DNA of 64,000 nucleotides, taken from Trichopria drosophilae. Its lineage: Eukaryota > Arthropoda > Insecta > Hymenoptera > Diapriidae. Each line of letters starts with the position of its first letter. Position 1 is the first letter of the stretch. The notes under the pieces are model-generated. The model did no database searches. It saw only the letters and a program-made list of their open reading frames with translations, and was not told the origin of the DNA. The stretch is from contig CM059585.1 of the NCBI GenBank assembly GCA_030407085.1, forward strand, positions 119,765,001 to 119,829,000, in the 5' to 3' direction. The translations under genes and the position numbers were made by a program. Shown here piece by piece: positions 36,201-41,500 of this stretch.

Positions 36201-38088
36201 AGTTGATTAGGATATGGGTAGACGATCAGGATGGGTATCATTAAACTGTTGGGCGACTTGTTCGTAAGATCTTTTTTTATCACCACATCCTCGTAGAATA
36301 AGGATTTCGATTCTTTCTTCTTCTGTCAAAGACATTTTATATCAAAACCAAGGAGACAGAATAGAGAATTTAAAAAATTGAAGAAATTTTGAGTAAATGG
36401 TAATAAAACGAAAAAAAAATGAAAAAATAAGAAGAAATTATAATGGTAGAAAGTTAAAAGTAAAATTGTCGTACGAATAAGCGCAGCATTACCGTATCAC
36501 TCGAGTCACACTCAATATAAATTTTGCTCGATCTTCGTACGAAATAGTCGTGAAAAACTTGAAAGTTATATCACACGCAGAGAAATTTCGAATGTTTATT
36601 CTGTGGGTCACTTTCAACGAAAACGACGTTCTTGCGTATACGTGAATTTTTTTCAGCAGGATCGCATACATTATTTATTGAGACTCACAAGATTTCTTGA
36701 TTCGACTGCACTTATTGTAAGAAACTCGTACTAAATTTTTAATATTTGAACCAGTTTAACACTTTAGCATAATTTTAAATTCGATGATTACAGCGCCATG
36801 TATCCACTAGAACGATCATAATAATAAGGTAAAATTTAAGTAACTTTTTCTGAACAAACGAAATCTGCAATAAAAATTATTATTTTTTTATTCGACCTGT
36901 ATTTCTCGCGATATCCGATAGTTATATTTACACACTTTTCACGAAACGGTCCTGTAGAAAGAAAAAAATGTTCGAAAATCGCTGAAACACGTAAAACAAT
37001 GGAAAGGACAAAATGTAAAAAAAAAAGAATGAGAAATCTGGCATTGATAGTCCCAAACACGTGTTAAAGAGGAGGGTGCTAAGAATTTTGGGTGTTATGT
37101 TGGATCCGAATATTGCTTTCTGATATTAAAAATTACAAACGACGAATACTTCCGCGACAAGTGGTCGCAACGGCATATATGCCTAGTGTTCTGTTTTCGT
37201 CTCGAAAAGACCTTTCAAATGAGCCCCCACTCGACCCATGTTGCCATTTAAGATATTCATCCCCCCTCGTGCCCCCCCCCCCCTTGAATTTTAAAAATCC
37301 GATTTCATATTCTGATTCAGCGACCTCCATTACTCACCCCAAGGTACTCACATTCGTCAAAATTGAATCATTTTTAGAATATGGCGTCCGCCATATTGGA
37401 TCCGCCATTTTGAATTTGAAAATCCAGTTTCAGATTCGACCTCAAAAACCACGATTTACCAAATTTATTGGAATCGATTAAGTATAAACATGTTTTTTTT
37501 TCACATACGCACATATGCATCATGAGACAAAAGTGGCACGACTTTTTTCTGCACATATATGAGTCACTGATAGTTAAAGGGTTAAATGGGTTCTCCAGCA
37601 GTGCGCCGGTAAGGTAGGAAATTTCACTAAAAACCGTAAATTGAAGATGACGGAATCTATTTTGCAAAATTCGGGCTCTATAAAGATAATTCTAATTAAT
37701 ATAGATGGTTTCCTGGAAAATACCAAAGCCGCATATTGATAACTGACCAAGAATTTTCCGAAATAACCAAAAATCACTTATTTACGACTATTCTCGGTCA
37801 GTTCTGAATTAATTTCTTATTTTCTTGAATTCATACTCAATAATACATCAAAATATTCGGGTCACTTTGCCGTCCAATCGATCACCAATTCAAATAGTGT
37901 TCGTCATACGAATTTGAAATTTAAAAAATGTAAAAAATTAAAATAATTATATAATTCTAAAGTATATGCTAAATACAAAAAACTGATTTACTTACAGCTG
38001 TGGTCTTCCTCTTCTCTCGTTTCTTGAGAAGGATATTCCTGACGAGCATAGCTCGCAGCTGAGACCAGTACACCCCGCAGGATCCCAT
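57..38088 (-). CDS. ABCA3: ABCA3-like full ABC lipid transporter gene, 19 coding exons, 3' end off window
   Basis: ABCA transporters are two-halved ATPases (TMD1-NBD1-TMD2-NBD2) that move phospholipids or sterols across membranes of vesicles or the cell surface. Nineteen exons join with matching phase to 1372 codons: first helix at residues ~33-50, a large lumenal loop (~50-245), helices 2-6 (~246-460), NBD1 with Walker [10 protein letters not shown] at ~551-559, signature LSGGQ at ~652-656, Walker B IIILDEP at ~672-678 and the H-loop histidine at ~708, a regulatory segment to ~880, then TMD2 to ~1320 and a charged linker. The family is usually about 1600-1700 residues, so only the second ATPase domain is missing, beyond position 1. 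Introns 9-18 are 60-135 bp, while intron 1 is 19.6 kb and carries TPGS2 on the other strand. No frameshift or stop is seen in the exons. The subfamily is sure; the exact orthologue (ABCA3 versus another insect ABCA) is not. Confidence 0.93.
281..555 (-). CDS. ABCA3: ABCA exon 18 (end of TMD2)
   Basis: Contains [20 protein letters not shown], a lumenal cysteine-bearing stretch ([12 protein letters not shown]) and the last helix of TMD2 ([20 protein letters not shown]), followed by DIKKTGGNV. Acceptor ATTAG at 557-556, donor GTAAGT at 280. Confidence 0.94.
643..979 (-). CDS. ABCA3: ABCA exon 17 (TMD2 helices)
   Basis: Starts [20 protein letters not shown] (completing the conserved coupling motif) and includes helices around [40 protein letters not shown] and [20 protein letters not shown]. 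Ends CTT G before GTAAGT. Confidence 0.94.
1077..1251 (-). CDS. ABCA3: ABCA exon 16 (TMD2)
   Basis: [20 protein letters not shown] then [20 protein letters not shown], a hydrophobic span ending in VDMVYDRE, the start of the RE..AK..Q cytosolic motif of ABCA TMD2. Donor GTGCGT, phase 0. Confidence 0.92.
1341..1608 (-). CDS. ABCA3: ABCA exon 15 (second lumenal loop)
   Basis: [18 protein letters not shown] through [20 protein letters not shown] and NAYYK, the loop between the first and second helices of TMD2 with several sequons. The frame is open to 1286, but splicing at GTACGG (1340) gives [15 protein letters not shown] with exon 16, the family-like continuation. The open tail is intron. Confidence 0.87.
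1684..1950 (-). CDS. ABCA3: ABCA exon 14 (entry to TMD2)
   Basis: Cytosolic segment with [19 protein letters not shown], then the first helix of TMD2 ([20 protein letters not shown]). The frame stays open past 1684, but the GTATTA donor after AAC AAT G is the one that gives the phase needed by exon 15. Confidence 0.87.
2019..2422 (-). CDS. ABCA3: ABCA exon 13 (NBD1 regulatory segment)
   Basis: Contains [33 protein letters not shown] (the ISLEEVFL-type regulatory-domain motif) and a serine-rich stretch [20 protein letters not shown] leading to TMD2. The acceptor supplies the third base of the threonine codon. The donor is GTTCGT, weaker than the others, but the phase and the next exon support it. 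Confidence 0.9.
2503..2852 (-). CDS. ABCA3: ABCA exon 12 (NBD1, signature, Walker B, H-loop)
   Basis: Begins [10 protein letters not shown] and carries the signature [14 protein letters not shown], Walker [14 protein letters not shown] with its catalytic glutamate, and [11 protein letters not shown] with the switch histidine. Ends with [19 protein letters not shown], conserved in the family. Preceded by only a 60-bp intron. Nothing suggests loss of ATPase activity. Confidence 0.96.
2913..3365 (-). CDS. ABCA3: ABCA exon 11 (NBD1, Walker A)
   Basis: 151 codons. After a charged linker comes [10 protein letters not shown] and [20 protein letters not shown], then Walker [22 protein letters not shown], and the Q-loop segment [20 protein letters not shown]. 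This is the nucleotide-binding core of the first ATPase half, with all binding residues present. Confidence 0.96.
3455..3528 (-). CDS. ABCA3: ABCA exon 10 (linker to NBD1)
   Basis: 74 bases giving [20 protein letters not shown], the aromatic Y/W-rich linker that follows the last TMD1 helix (compare the P.YFF..PSYW pattern of ABCA proteins). Donor CGG/GTAGGT. Flanked by introns of 135 and 89 bp. Confidence 0.9.
3664..3814 (-). CDS. ABCA3: ABCA exon 9 (TM helix 6)
   Basis: Encodes a loop with [11 protein letters not shown] and then the last helix of TMD1 ([20 protein letters not shown]) running into DSVVPS, the usual entry to the linker before NBD1. Ends CCC A at a GTGAGT donor. Confidence 0.92.
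3815..5130 (-). other. ABCA intron 8
   Basis: 1.3 kb without recognisable genes. The stretch 4190-4700 is purine-rich on the plus strand with a short GA run near 4420-4440. It contains a 97-codon lysine/arginine-rich open frame that resembles no family I know and is probably composition-driven. Confidence 0.6.
5131..5274 (-). CDS. ABCA3: ABCA exon 8 (TM helix 5)
   Basis: 48 codons, phase 0 on both sides: [20 protein letters not shown] (membrane span), then [19 protein letters not shown], a segment conserved among ABCA proteins. Donor GTATGT. Confidence 0.92.
5275..6805 (-). other. ABCA introns 6 and 7 around exon 7
   Basis: Intron 7 (5275-5994) and intron 6 (6182-6805) are AT-rich. A CT-rich low-complexity run sits at about 5640-5720. 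A short direct repeat links 6190-6240 and 6525-6570 (AAATAAATA..ATTTCACTTAGGAA). No gene seen. Confidence 0.5.
5995..6181 (-). CDS. ABCA3: ABCA exon 7 (TM helices 3 and 4)
   Basis: Restores the split tryptophan and gives two hydrophobic spans ([20 protein letters not shown] and [20 protein letters not shown]), ending [10 protein letters not shown] with GTAAGT at 5994. This matches the FF.K/QS pattern after helix 4 of the family. Confidence 0.92.
6806..6959 (-). CDS. ABCA3: ABCA exon 6 (TM helix 2 and coupling helix)
   Basis: Completes the aspartate split at the exon 5 border and encodes [20 protein letters not shown], a long hydrophobic helix, then the conserved cytosolic [17 protein letters not shown] motif of ABCA transporters. 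Ends TTT TG before GTAAAT. Confidence 0.93.
6960..7775 (-). other. Rest of ABCA intron 5 (left part)
   Basis: AT-rich, no coding or repeat signal that I can support. Confidence 0.5.
8150..9436. mobile_element. TTAA-flanked inverted-repeat element (piggyBac-type MITE) inside the LINE
   Basis: TTAA at 8150-8153 and again at 9433-9436 flank a 1279-bp insert. Its ends are near-perfect inverted copies (CCCGTTTCGTCCTGAAATGG from 8154, CCTGTTTCGTCCTGAAATGG on the minus strand from 9432), continuing through TTGTCGCC. Similarity continues imperfectly for hundreds of bases (8154-8530 against 9432-8915), so it is nearly a foldback. TTAA duplication with CC-starting termini is the piggyBac hallmark; there is no transposase, hence non-autonomous. 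Inner parts carry GGATCCAATATGG-type motifs shared with other repeats here. Assignment to piggyBac is inference from the ends. Confidence 0.8.
9437..10860 (-). pseudogene. Reverse transcriptase remnant (ORF2 of the LINE)
   Basis: The longest readable pieces are 10524-10814, 9965-10165 and 9437-9952, in changing frames. Together they span the palm, catalytic and thumb regions of a non-LTR reverse transcriptase, without the endonuclease domain, which was never copied in (5' truncation). The last residues of the 9380-9952 open frame are encoded by the inserted TTAA element, not by the LINE. Confidence 0.82.
10861..12687 (-). other. Rest of ABCA intron 5 (right part)
   Basis: AT-rich intron sequence between the LINE and exon 5. 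No gene or clear repeat; only short composition-driven open frames (for example 11703-11897). Confidence 0.5.
12688..12763 (-). CDS. ABCA3: ABCA exon 5 (end of lumenal loop)
   Basis: 25 codons plus one base: [20 protein letters not shown] and EAFTA, the short segment just before helix 2. It is separated from exon 4 by a 79-bp intron and from exon 6 by 5.7 kb that hold the retrotransposon. Donor GTAGAC. Confidence 0.88.
12843..13047 (-). CDS. ABCA3: ABCA exon 4 (lumenal loop)
   Basis: Acceptor TTTGCAG, then [13 protein letters not shown], a cysteine-bearing [13 protein letters not shown] segment, CPVNNYF and [16 protein letters not shown], all in the pattern of ABCA lumenal domains (…ALQALID…). 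The donor is AGG/GTAAGC at 12842. The open frame runs on past the donor, but the continuation has no family similarity and the next exon fits exactly in phase 0. Confidence 0.9.
13048..15325 (-). other. ABCA intron 3
   Basis: 2.3 kb, AT-rich. The segment 13380-13690 repeats short CAGTACT / CCAGTATTG / CAATACT words in both orientations and is slightly richer in G+C, which suggests an old small repeat, but no element ends can be defined. No exon seen. Confidence 0.45.
15326..15507 (-). CDS. ABCA3: ABCA exon 3 (lumenal loop)
   Basis: 60 codons plus two bases, ending TTG TT before GTAAGT. It includes [19 protein letters not shown] and [11 protein letters not shown], typical of the ABCA first extracellular/lumenal domain. 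The two spare bases pair with the first base of exon 4 to give leucine. Confidence 0.9.
16969..16994. repeat. (TCTTCTA)n microsatellite
   Basis: Three and a half copies of a 7-bp TCTTCTA unit in ABCA intron 2. Confidence 0.8.
17640..18165. repeat. Degenerate tandem repeat, unit about 300 bp
   Basis: CATATCATAAAC occurs at 17764 and 18067, and CTATTTTTAAACC at 17858 and 18140, with similar ACACGT, TTTAAACG and CACAAAAC words in the same order between them. This indicates two diverged copies of a roughly 280-303-bp unit. Words of the TTAAACGT type extend left to about 17270, possibly further worn copies. Confidence 0.5.
18243..18416 (-). CDS. ABCA3: ABCA exon 2 (first transmembrane helix)
   Basis: 58 codons, phase 0 at both ends (TTTCAG acceptor, GTAAGT donor). 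The hydrophobic run [17 protein letters not shown] is the first membrane helix, followed by the start of the large lumenal loop with sequons such as NNT and NST. It lies 19.6 kb from exon 1. Confidence 0.9.
18417..22185 (-). other. ABCA intron 1, left part
   Basis: Gene-free, very AT-rich. The only distinct item is a pyrimidine-rich CCATTTCCTT-type run at 20865-20899. No exon or repeat ends recognised. Confidence 0.5.
20865..20899. repeat. (TTCCTTCA)n-like pyrimidine microsatellite
   Basis: Imperfect copies of TTTCCTTCA / CTTCCTT in a row, in ABCA intron 1. Confidence 0.6.
22190..22590. mobile_element. Foldback hairpin element, copy 1
   Basis: The left arm (about 22190-22340) and the right arm (about 22390-22590) are imperfect inverted copies: GATGGAACCACCTAAACTGA and its partner TCAGTTTAGGAAGTTCCATC, with CAAATTTGAGTGTTTA opposite AACACTCAAATTTGG. 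The pairing continues into the centre (AGTAGTAATAG against CTGTTACTACTT). The whole block would fold into a long hairpin. A second copy lies at 23085-23520. Confidence 0.75.
22591..23084. other. Spacer between the two hairpins
   Basis: No gene. Ends near 23045-23075 with TTCGTAATCAGCGTCCCCAA, a word that recurs next to other repeats in the window. Confidence 0.4.
23085..23520. mobile_element. Foldback hairpin element, copy 2
   Basis: Same design as copy 1 and in the same order: GATGGAACCTCCGAAACTGA near 23123 pairs with TCAGTTTCGGAGGTTCCACT near 23448, AGTATGATGAGAACTAACA pairs with TGTTAGTTCTCATCATACTT, and the centre pairs around GCAGTAGTAATAGG and CTGTTACTACTTAG. GGGCATCCTCC follows the right arm in both copies. 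Likely a snapback-type non-autonomous DNA element; no coding capacity. Confidence 0.75.
24276..24760. mobile_element. Partial copy of the TTAA/CCCATTAAG repeat family
   Basis: Starts TTAACCCATTAAGTCCTGAA and follows the left half of the element at 25979-27317: the CCTCGAGACTG..ACTTTAAAATG, AAAGGTTCAGGAATTTT and GAACAAAAAGTTCTT words appear in the same order and spacing. No matching right end is visible before TPGS2, so it is truncated or has lost its other half. It lies about 0.6-1.1 kb upstream of the TPGS2 start. Confidence 0.65.
25110..25358 (+). promoter_or_regulatory. TPGS2: TPGS2 5' flank / 5' UTR
   Basis: G+C rises here compared with the AT-rich flanks, as expected for the promoter and leader of TPGS2. 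An upstream ATG at 25177 opens a 91-codon frame that overlaps the TPGS2 start out of phase, and a second in-frame ATG lies at 25216. If transcription starts before these, translation would be dampened; if it starts nearer 25300 they are irrelevant. No clear TATA box. Extent is inferred. Confidence 0.4.
25359..25602 (+). CDS. TPGS2: TPGS2 exon 1
   Basis: Codes for residues 1-81 plus one base, ending ATT TCA G before GTAAAT. Contains the conserved tryptophan-glutamate segment [15 protein letters not shown] of this family. The open frame runs on past the donor, but the continuation is intronic. Confidence 0.93.
25359..30664 (+). CDS. TPGS2: TPGS2, tubulin polyglutamylase complex subunit 2 (two exons, complete)
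   Basis: TPGS2 is a non-catalytic subunit of the tubulin polyglutamylase complex, which works with a TTLL-type ligase to add glutamate side chains to microtubules of cilia, centrioles and neurons. Exons 25359-25602 and 30132-30664 join in phase 1 (G/GC glycine) to 258 residues. Family landmarks are [15 protein letters not shown] near residue 17, [17 protein letters not shown] (~50-66), GFLLTW (~71-76), [16 protein letters not shown], and the W-rich block [20 protein letters not shown] then LPLWQY. The vertebrate protein is about 300 residues; this one lacks the long low-complexity tail and ends in a lysine cluster. The start has an insect-like ACAAAATG context. The gene sits wholly inside intron 1 of the ABCA gene on the opposite strand, with a 4.5-kb intron containing a TTAA-type repeat element. 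Confidence 0.94.
25979..27317. mobile_element. TTAA-type inverted-repeat element in TPGS2 intron
   Basis: The left end (CCATTAAGCTCTGAATG, then TTTTTTCACTGCAGTTTTAAACGTTT-like sequence) and the right end read on the minus strand (TTAACCCATTAAGTCCTGAAT, then TTTTTTCACTACCGTTTTCAACGTTT-like sequence) are inverted copies over about 60 bases. The right TTAA is at 27314-27317; the left target has decayed to TTGA. Length about 1.34 kb, no transposase. Same TTAA-CC design as the element at 8150-9436, but a different family. Confidence 0.7.
27960..28150. repeat. GGATCCGCCATTTTGAA-type dispersed repeat
   Basis: Contains CGCCATTTTCAATTTTGGAA, GGATCCGCCATTTTGAATTT and GATTCGTAATCAGCGAC, the core words of a repeat present at many places in this window. 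Inside the TPGS2 intron. Confidence 0.6.
30132..30664 (+). CDS. TPGS2: TPGS2 exon 2 and stop
   Basis: Acceptor CCCTAG at 30130-30131; reads [20 protein letters not shown], an acidic Q/E/S-rich insert, then the conserved C-terminal half. A methionine at 30155 is internal, not a start, because GEEFPVGR before it matches the family pattern …PLG.M. Stop TAA at 30662-30664. Confidence 0.94.
30739..30744 (+). terminator. TPGS2: TPGS2 polyadenylation signal
   Basis: AATAAA lies 75 bases after the TPGS2 stop codon, a normal distance for a short insect 3' UTR. Cleavage would be expected within the next 10-30 bases. Confidence 0.65.
30745..34376 (-). other. ABCA intron 1 between TPGS2 and the transposase element
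   Basis: No convincing gene. 30860-31330 is less AT-rich and has overlapping open frames on both strands that I do not recognise. The rest is very AT-rich. Confidence 0.45.
34377..37295. mobile_element. Inverted-arm DNA transposon with broken transposase
   Basis: The left end begins CAGGGTGTCCGAAAAGTATG. The left arm (34490-34665) and right arm (37118-37289) are inverted copies, for example GGCTCATTTGAAAGGTCTTT on the plus strand left and on the minus strand right, followed on both by TCGAGAC and GGCATATATG. Between them lies a decayed transposase on the minus strand. The GAAACGGTCCTGTA word of the left end recurs in direct orientation at 36946, so the structure is a composite or rearranged. 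The right boundary is uncertain, and a poly-C run marks 37270-37283. Confidence 0.65.
35469..36335 (-). pseudogene. IS630/Tc1/mariner-superfamily transposase remnant
   Basis: Starts [20 protein letters not shown] with a helix-turn-helix region ([10 protein letters not shown]), has an in-frame TAA at 36207-36209, then the first catalytic aspartate in [17 protein letters not shown]. The segment that should carry the next ~70 residues is missing; it resumes at [14 protein letters not shown] (the expected QQDG aspartate is lost) and ends with [16 protein letters not shown], the last catalytic acidic region. Internal deletion, stops and a frameshift near 35840 make it non-functional. The family usually has about 340-370 residues. 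Confidence 0.8.
37380..37465. repeat. GCCATATTGGATCCGCC dispersed repeat
   Basis: CCGCCATATTGGATCCGCCA followed by TTTTGAATTTGAAAATCC and CAGATTCG..CTCAAAAACC, the fullest example of the shared repeat core. It lies just right of the transposase element; a weaker copy is at 37286-37330. Confidence 0.6.
37996..38088 (-). CDS. ABCA3: ABCA exon 1 (N-terminus)
   Basis: Encodes 31 residues beginning [20 protein letters not shown], the usual cytosolic N-terminal segment of ABCA proteins (QLR..L..N.LLKKR) just before the first helix. The donor is GCT/GTAAGT at 37995, phase 0, joining exon 2. The ATG at 38088 is chosen because it is the first methionine of the exon and starts the conserved segment. 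The frame stays open upstream to an acceptor (AG at 38117-38116), so a further upstream exon could contribute nine or more residues, or the 27 bases could be 5' UTR. Confidence 0.75.
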
Positions 38089-38115
38089 CCTGGAATCCTC
38101 GGCTTTCGTCAGTTT
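38089..38115 (-). other. ABCA3: ABCA 5' leader segment after a likely acceptor
   Basis: A TTTTTAG acceptor (AG 38117-38116) precedes 27 bases that are in frame and open with exon 1. This implies a spliced first exon further right (above 38.1 kb), either untranslated or adding a short N-terminal extension. Confidence 0.45.
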
Positions 38116-38459
38116 CTAAAAATTAATCAAAGGAATTCGGTTAAATAAGTACTAGTAAATATTTTCCAGTAAATTAAGTAATATAATTTTTGCCTAAAGT
38201 GGTGGATGTCAGTTTTTAACTAAAATACACGGAAACTTCTTATTGTCTTGTTCTTATTGTTGATTTCATTCCCAATCATATTTTTTACATTGCAATGAAG
38301 TATGGGAGTTGGAAAAAAGGTTTTTTTTTTAAACGGCAATAATTTCTTTTTTTTGTTACAGATTTATTCAACATATAATTTCCACATCACTGTCTCTCAA
38401 GGGTATGTAAAATAACGGTTAAAATATTTGGTAACGGATTCGAAAATTAAAATGTTAGA

Positions 38460-38580
38460 AGACTAACTTAAAATTCGTAATCAGCTACCCCAAAAACGTC
38501 GGAGTAACTGTTTCACGGGAATCCGATGAATCTGTAAAAATTTTTCAGCCACATTGGATTCGCCATTTTGAATACCACTT
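38460..38580. repeat. Dispersed repeat copy upstream of ABCA exon 1
   Basis: ATTCGTAATCAGCTACCCCA and later CACATTGGATTCGCCATTTT, the same two word blocks as at 37380 and 28080, in the opposite order. Confidence 0.5.
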
Positions 38581-41500
38581 CAAATTACTAATGAGGACTA
38601 GACAAAATTAAGTACTATTCAACTTTCAAATTCAAGTTGTAAAAAATACCACAAGCTTTAATGAAGTATTAAAAATAAATATTTAAAAATTTCAACATTT
38701 AAACATTTTTTTGTAAATTTGAAGCAATGTTGAAATTCCTAATGGCTGAAACTTAATGTTTACCTCAAAATCGTAACACATATGTCTTTCAATGTTTTTC
38801 AAATTCGACTTTGATACGCGATACTTAATTGAAATTGAAGAGACAAAAATTACTAATGTCATCAAATTATAATCACTAATACAATATCTAAATACGTATT
38901 AATCATTGCATAGCATAAATTATTGTGTACAACAATAAGTTTCTAAAGTTTCGATATCAGATAAAGCCTAATAAGCACAATTCTCACGCGCAATTATCTA
39001 CTGCGAATTTCTCGTTCTAGTAATTTTGTCTTGAGTACATCCTCGTGTACACGTGTCAATGTTGCTGCTGCTGCTTTTACCTTACTACGATTAGATCTCC
39101 AAACTTGTGTGATTCATGTTTGTCTCCCTTGTGATTATTATACACGTCAACGTCGTGTACTTACATACCAGAAACTTTCCATTATGTTTTCTATAGAAAC
39201 ACGTGCTACGTATCGCACGCGATAAGAAAGTTTTGGGGGAATACGTATTCGTCGATTTTGCAAAATTGTAAGGGTAAGTGTGACGTGTGTAGCGGTAAGC
39301 CATGTGTACCAAAATTACCCGTAATATTTTCCAAGAATTATGTTTTATGGAGAAATTAAATCGAAACTTATTGCAGCAGTGTATTATTGTACCAAAGTTT
39401 AATTGTGGTGAATTGGTAACTGAATGGATGAAGGAACTAAGAATGATTTAGCAAAATTATAATAGAATATGAAACGCAAATGTGATGCATTCGGTGAAGA
39501 GACATACAGGAATAAATAATAACAGTACACGATTCATATGTTCACTAAATAAGTAAAATAATCGCACTGAATTAAAGAATCGGATTCATTTATAAAATGA
39601 ATAAAGGAGATAATGAATGCTTTTAATGAATAACTTGATTATAGCTGGTCAATATCAAATCTAGATGCTGAATAAAATTTCGACATACATTTTAATCATT
39701 AATTTGAATGGGAAACTAACTAGAACTAACTACAACTCTCTAATACAAACGCGAAAATTATCGAACAAATTTTGGTCGAACAAAATGTCAAAGAAATTTG
39801 TTTTAAAATGTTTACAATTCTTATACCGAACTCTATACTGTTGCTAATATCTTCAAAATCTAACAATGGCTTAGAGTTTATTGAAAAGTACCCCTAAATT
39901 ATGTTGCAATATCTTAATGCTATCTTTTTACTATTTGGAAATTCAGAAAATCTGAGTGAAACTCGGCAATTTTAATATCTGAGAATAATAATTTAAACTT
40001 TTATTTAAAAGCGATTGGAAAAGAGTTTATTTTCATTCGAATCGTCATATGAAAAAAATTCGAATAGTTCTAAATTAGTATTTGTTGTACACATGTTATT
40101 TATGCTTATCCAAGTATATACTATTTACGATACGCGTAAAATATAATTTTATTAAGCAATACACTGAGAAAAAAATTAGTGATATTGACCAAACATGTGG
40201 TTGTCTGTTAGTAGCCAATAATACTTTAGTTGAAATGAAAAAAGATTTTCGATGTATTACATAAAATGAAAAAATACATAATTTTTTTCTGCTTAAAAAT
40301 TAGAAAAAAAAAGATGATACTGTTTTTTACTTTAGTGACAGCTTTTAATATAACAATTTCGTTCACGACAATACATATTTTCTGTATCTGCTGTAACTCC
40401 ATATTTAGGATAGAAACTACACTGTTAAAAGGAAACACATTGAATGTTATGGACATGTGCTGGAAGCACATTTCAATTCTGACATTAACGGACTTTTAAT
40501 GTCAGACCTTAAATTTAATGTACACAAAAATTGTCATGTGGGTACCTTAAATTTAATGTAATCCTCCATAAAGTTTCGTGTATAAACTTCCAAAAATGGG
40601 TCCATGCCACCGAATGGAAAATTCACTGTAAAAACTCATTTCATGTATAGTGGGTCTGACAGAAATTTGGTCAAAATATTACCCAGTTGTTGGTAAATAA
40701 ACTTGTGAACTGGCCAGTTTGCGAGTAATAAAATGTGGCCAGTTTTCCATACGAAATGTAACAAAAACATGGCTTGTTTTCCGATACTTGTTCAGATAAA
40801 CTTTGGCCAGCTTCTCTCGGTTTTTGAAAAAAATCACTCAGAGTATTTAACGCGAATATCCTAAATACTTTTGTGTCTAGTTTCTAGATAATTTGGGTAA
40901 TATTTTAGGTGTTTTTATGATAACTCAAAAATTGTCTGAAAACTTTTTATGCAGTTTCTGTTCAGTTATTACCTATCCATATTTACACCCTCATCATCAG
41001 CATAATCATTGCTATTGTTATTATTTTCGTCAGTTACTTCGAAGGATTTTACATGCTCAGCACAGGTACATAGGTTTTTTCCAAAATTTGGATATACCAC
41101 GGCTCCAGCGTGATTTTCTTCACATTGTCTTTGAAAATTTGGCAAAACAAGTTAAAATACCTTGGGCAATATCGAAATTTTAGCCTTTCGGGGTTTTAAT
41201 TGTCGGAACTTTATTCCCCGGCCAAATTTTGCAATTTACGTTTATTTGGATTCTTAAATTCACTTAAAAATCTCAGCTTTCGGACTAATACTTCATAGGC
41301 ACTAATATTTACTAAAATTTTACTTATTTCATACCGTACATTTATTCCAATACAAATATAAATTACCTTTTCTCTCACGAACACCTGACTGAGTTTAAAA
41401 GTCAGTGTATTTGCCCACATAGAAATTAAACATAGGATATTACTTATTAATCGATTTATATACTGATTGATTAGAATGTAATAAGTAAACCAACTTTCCA

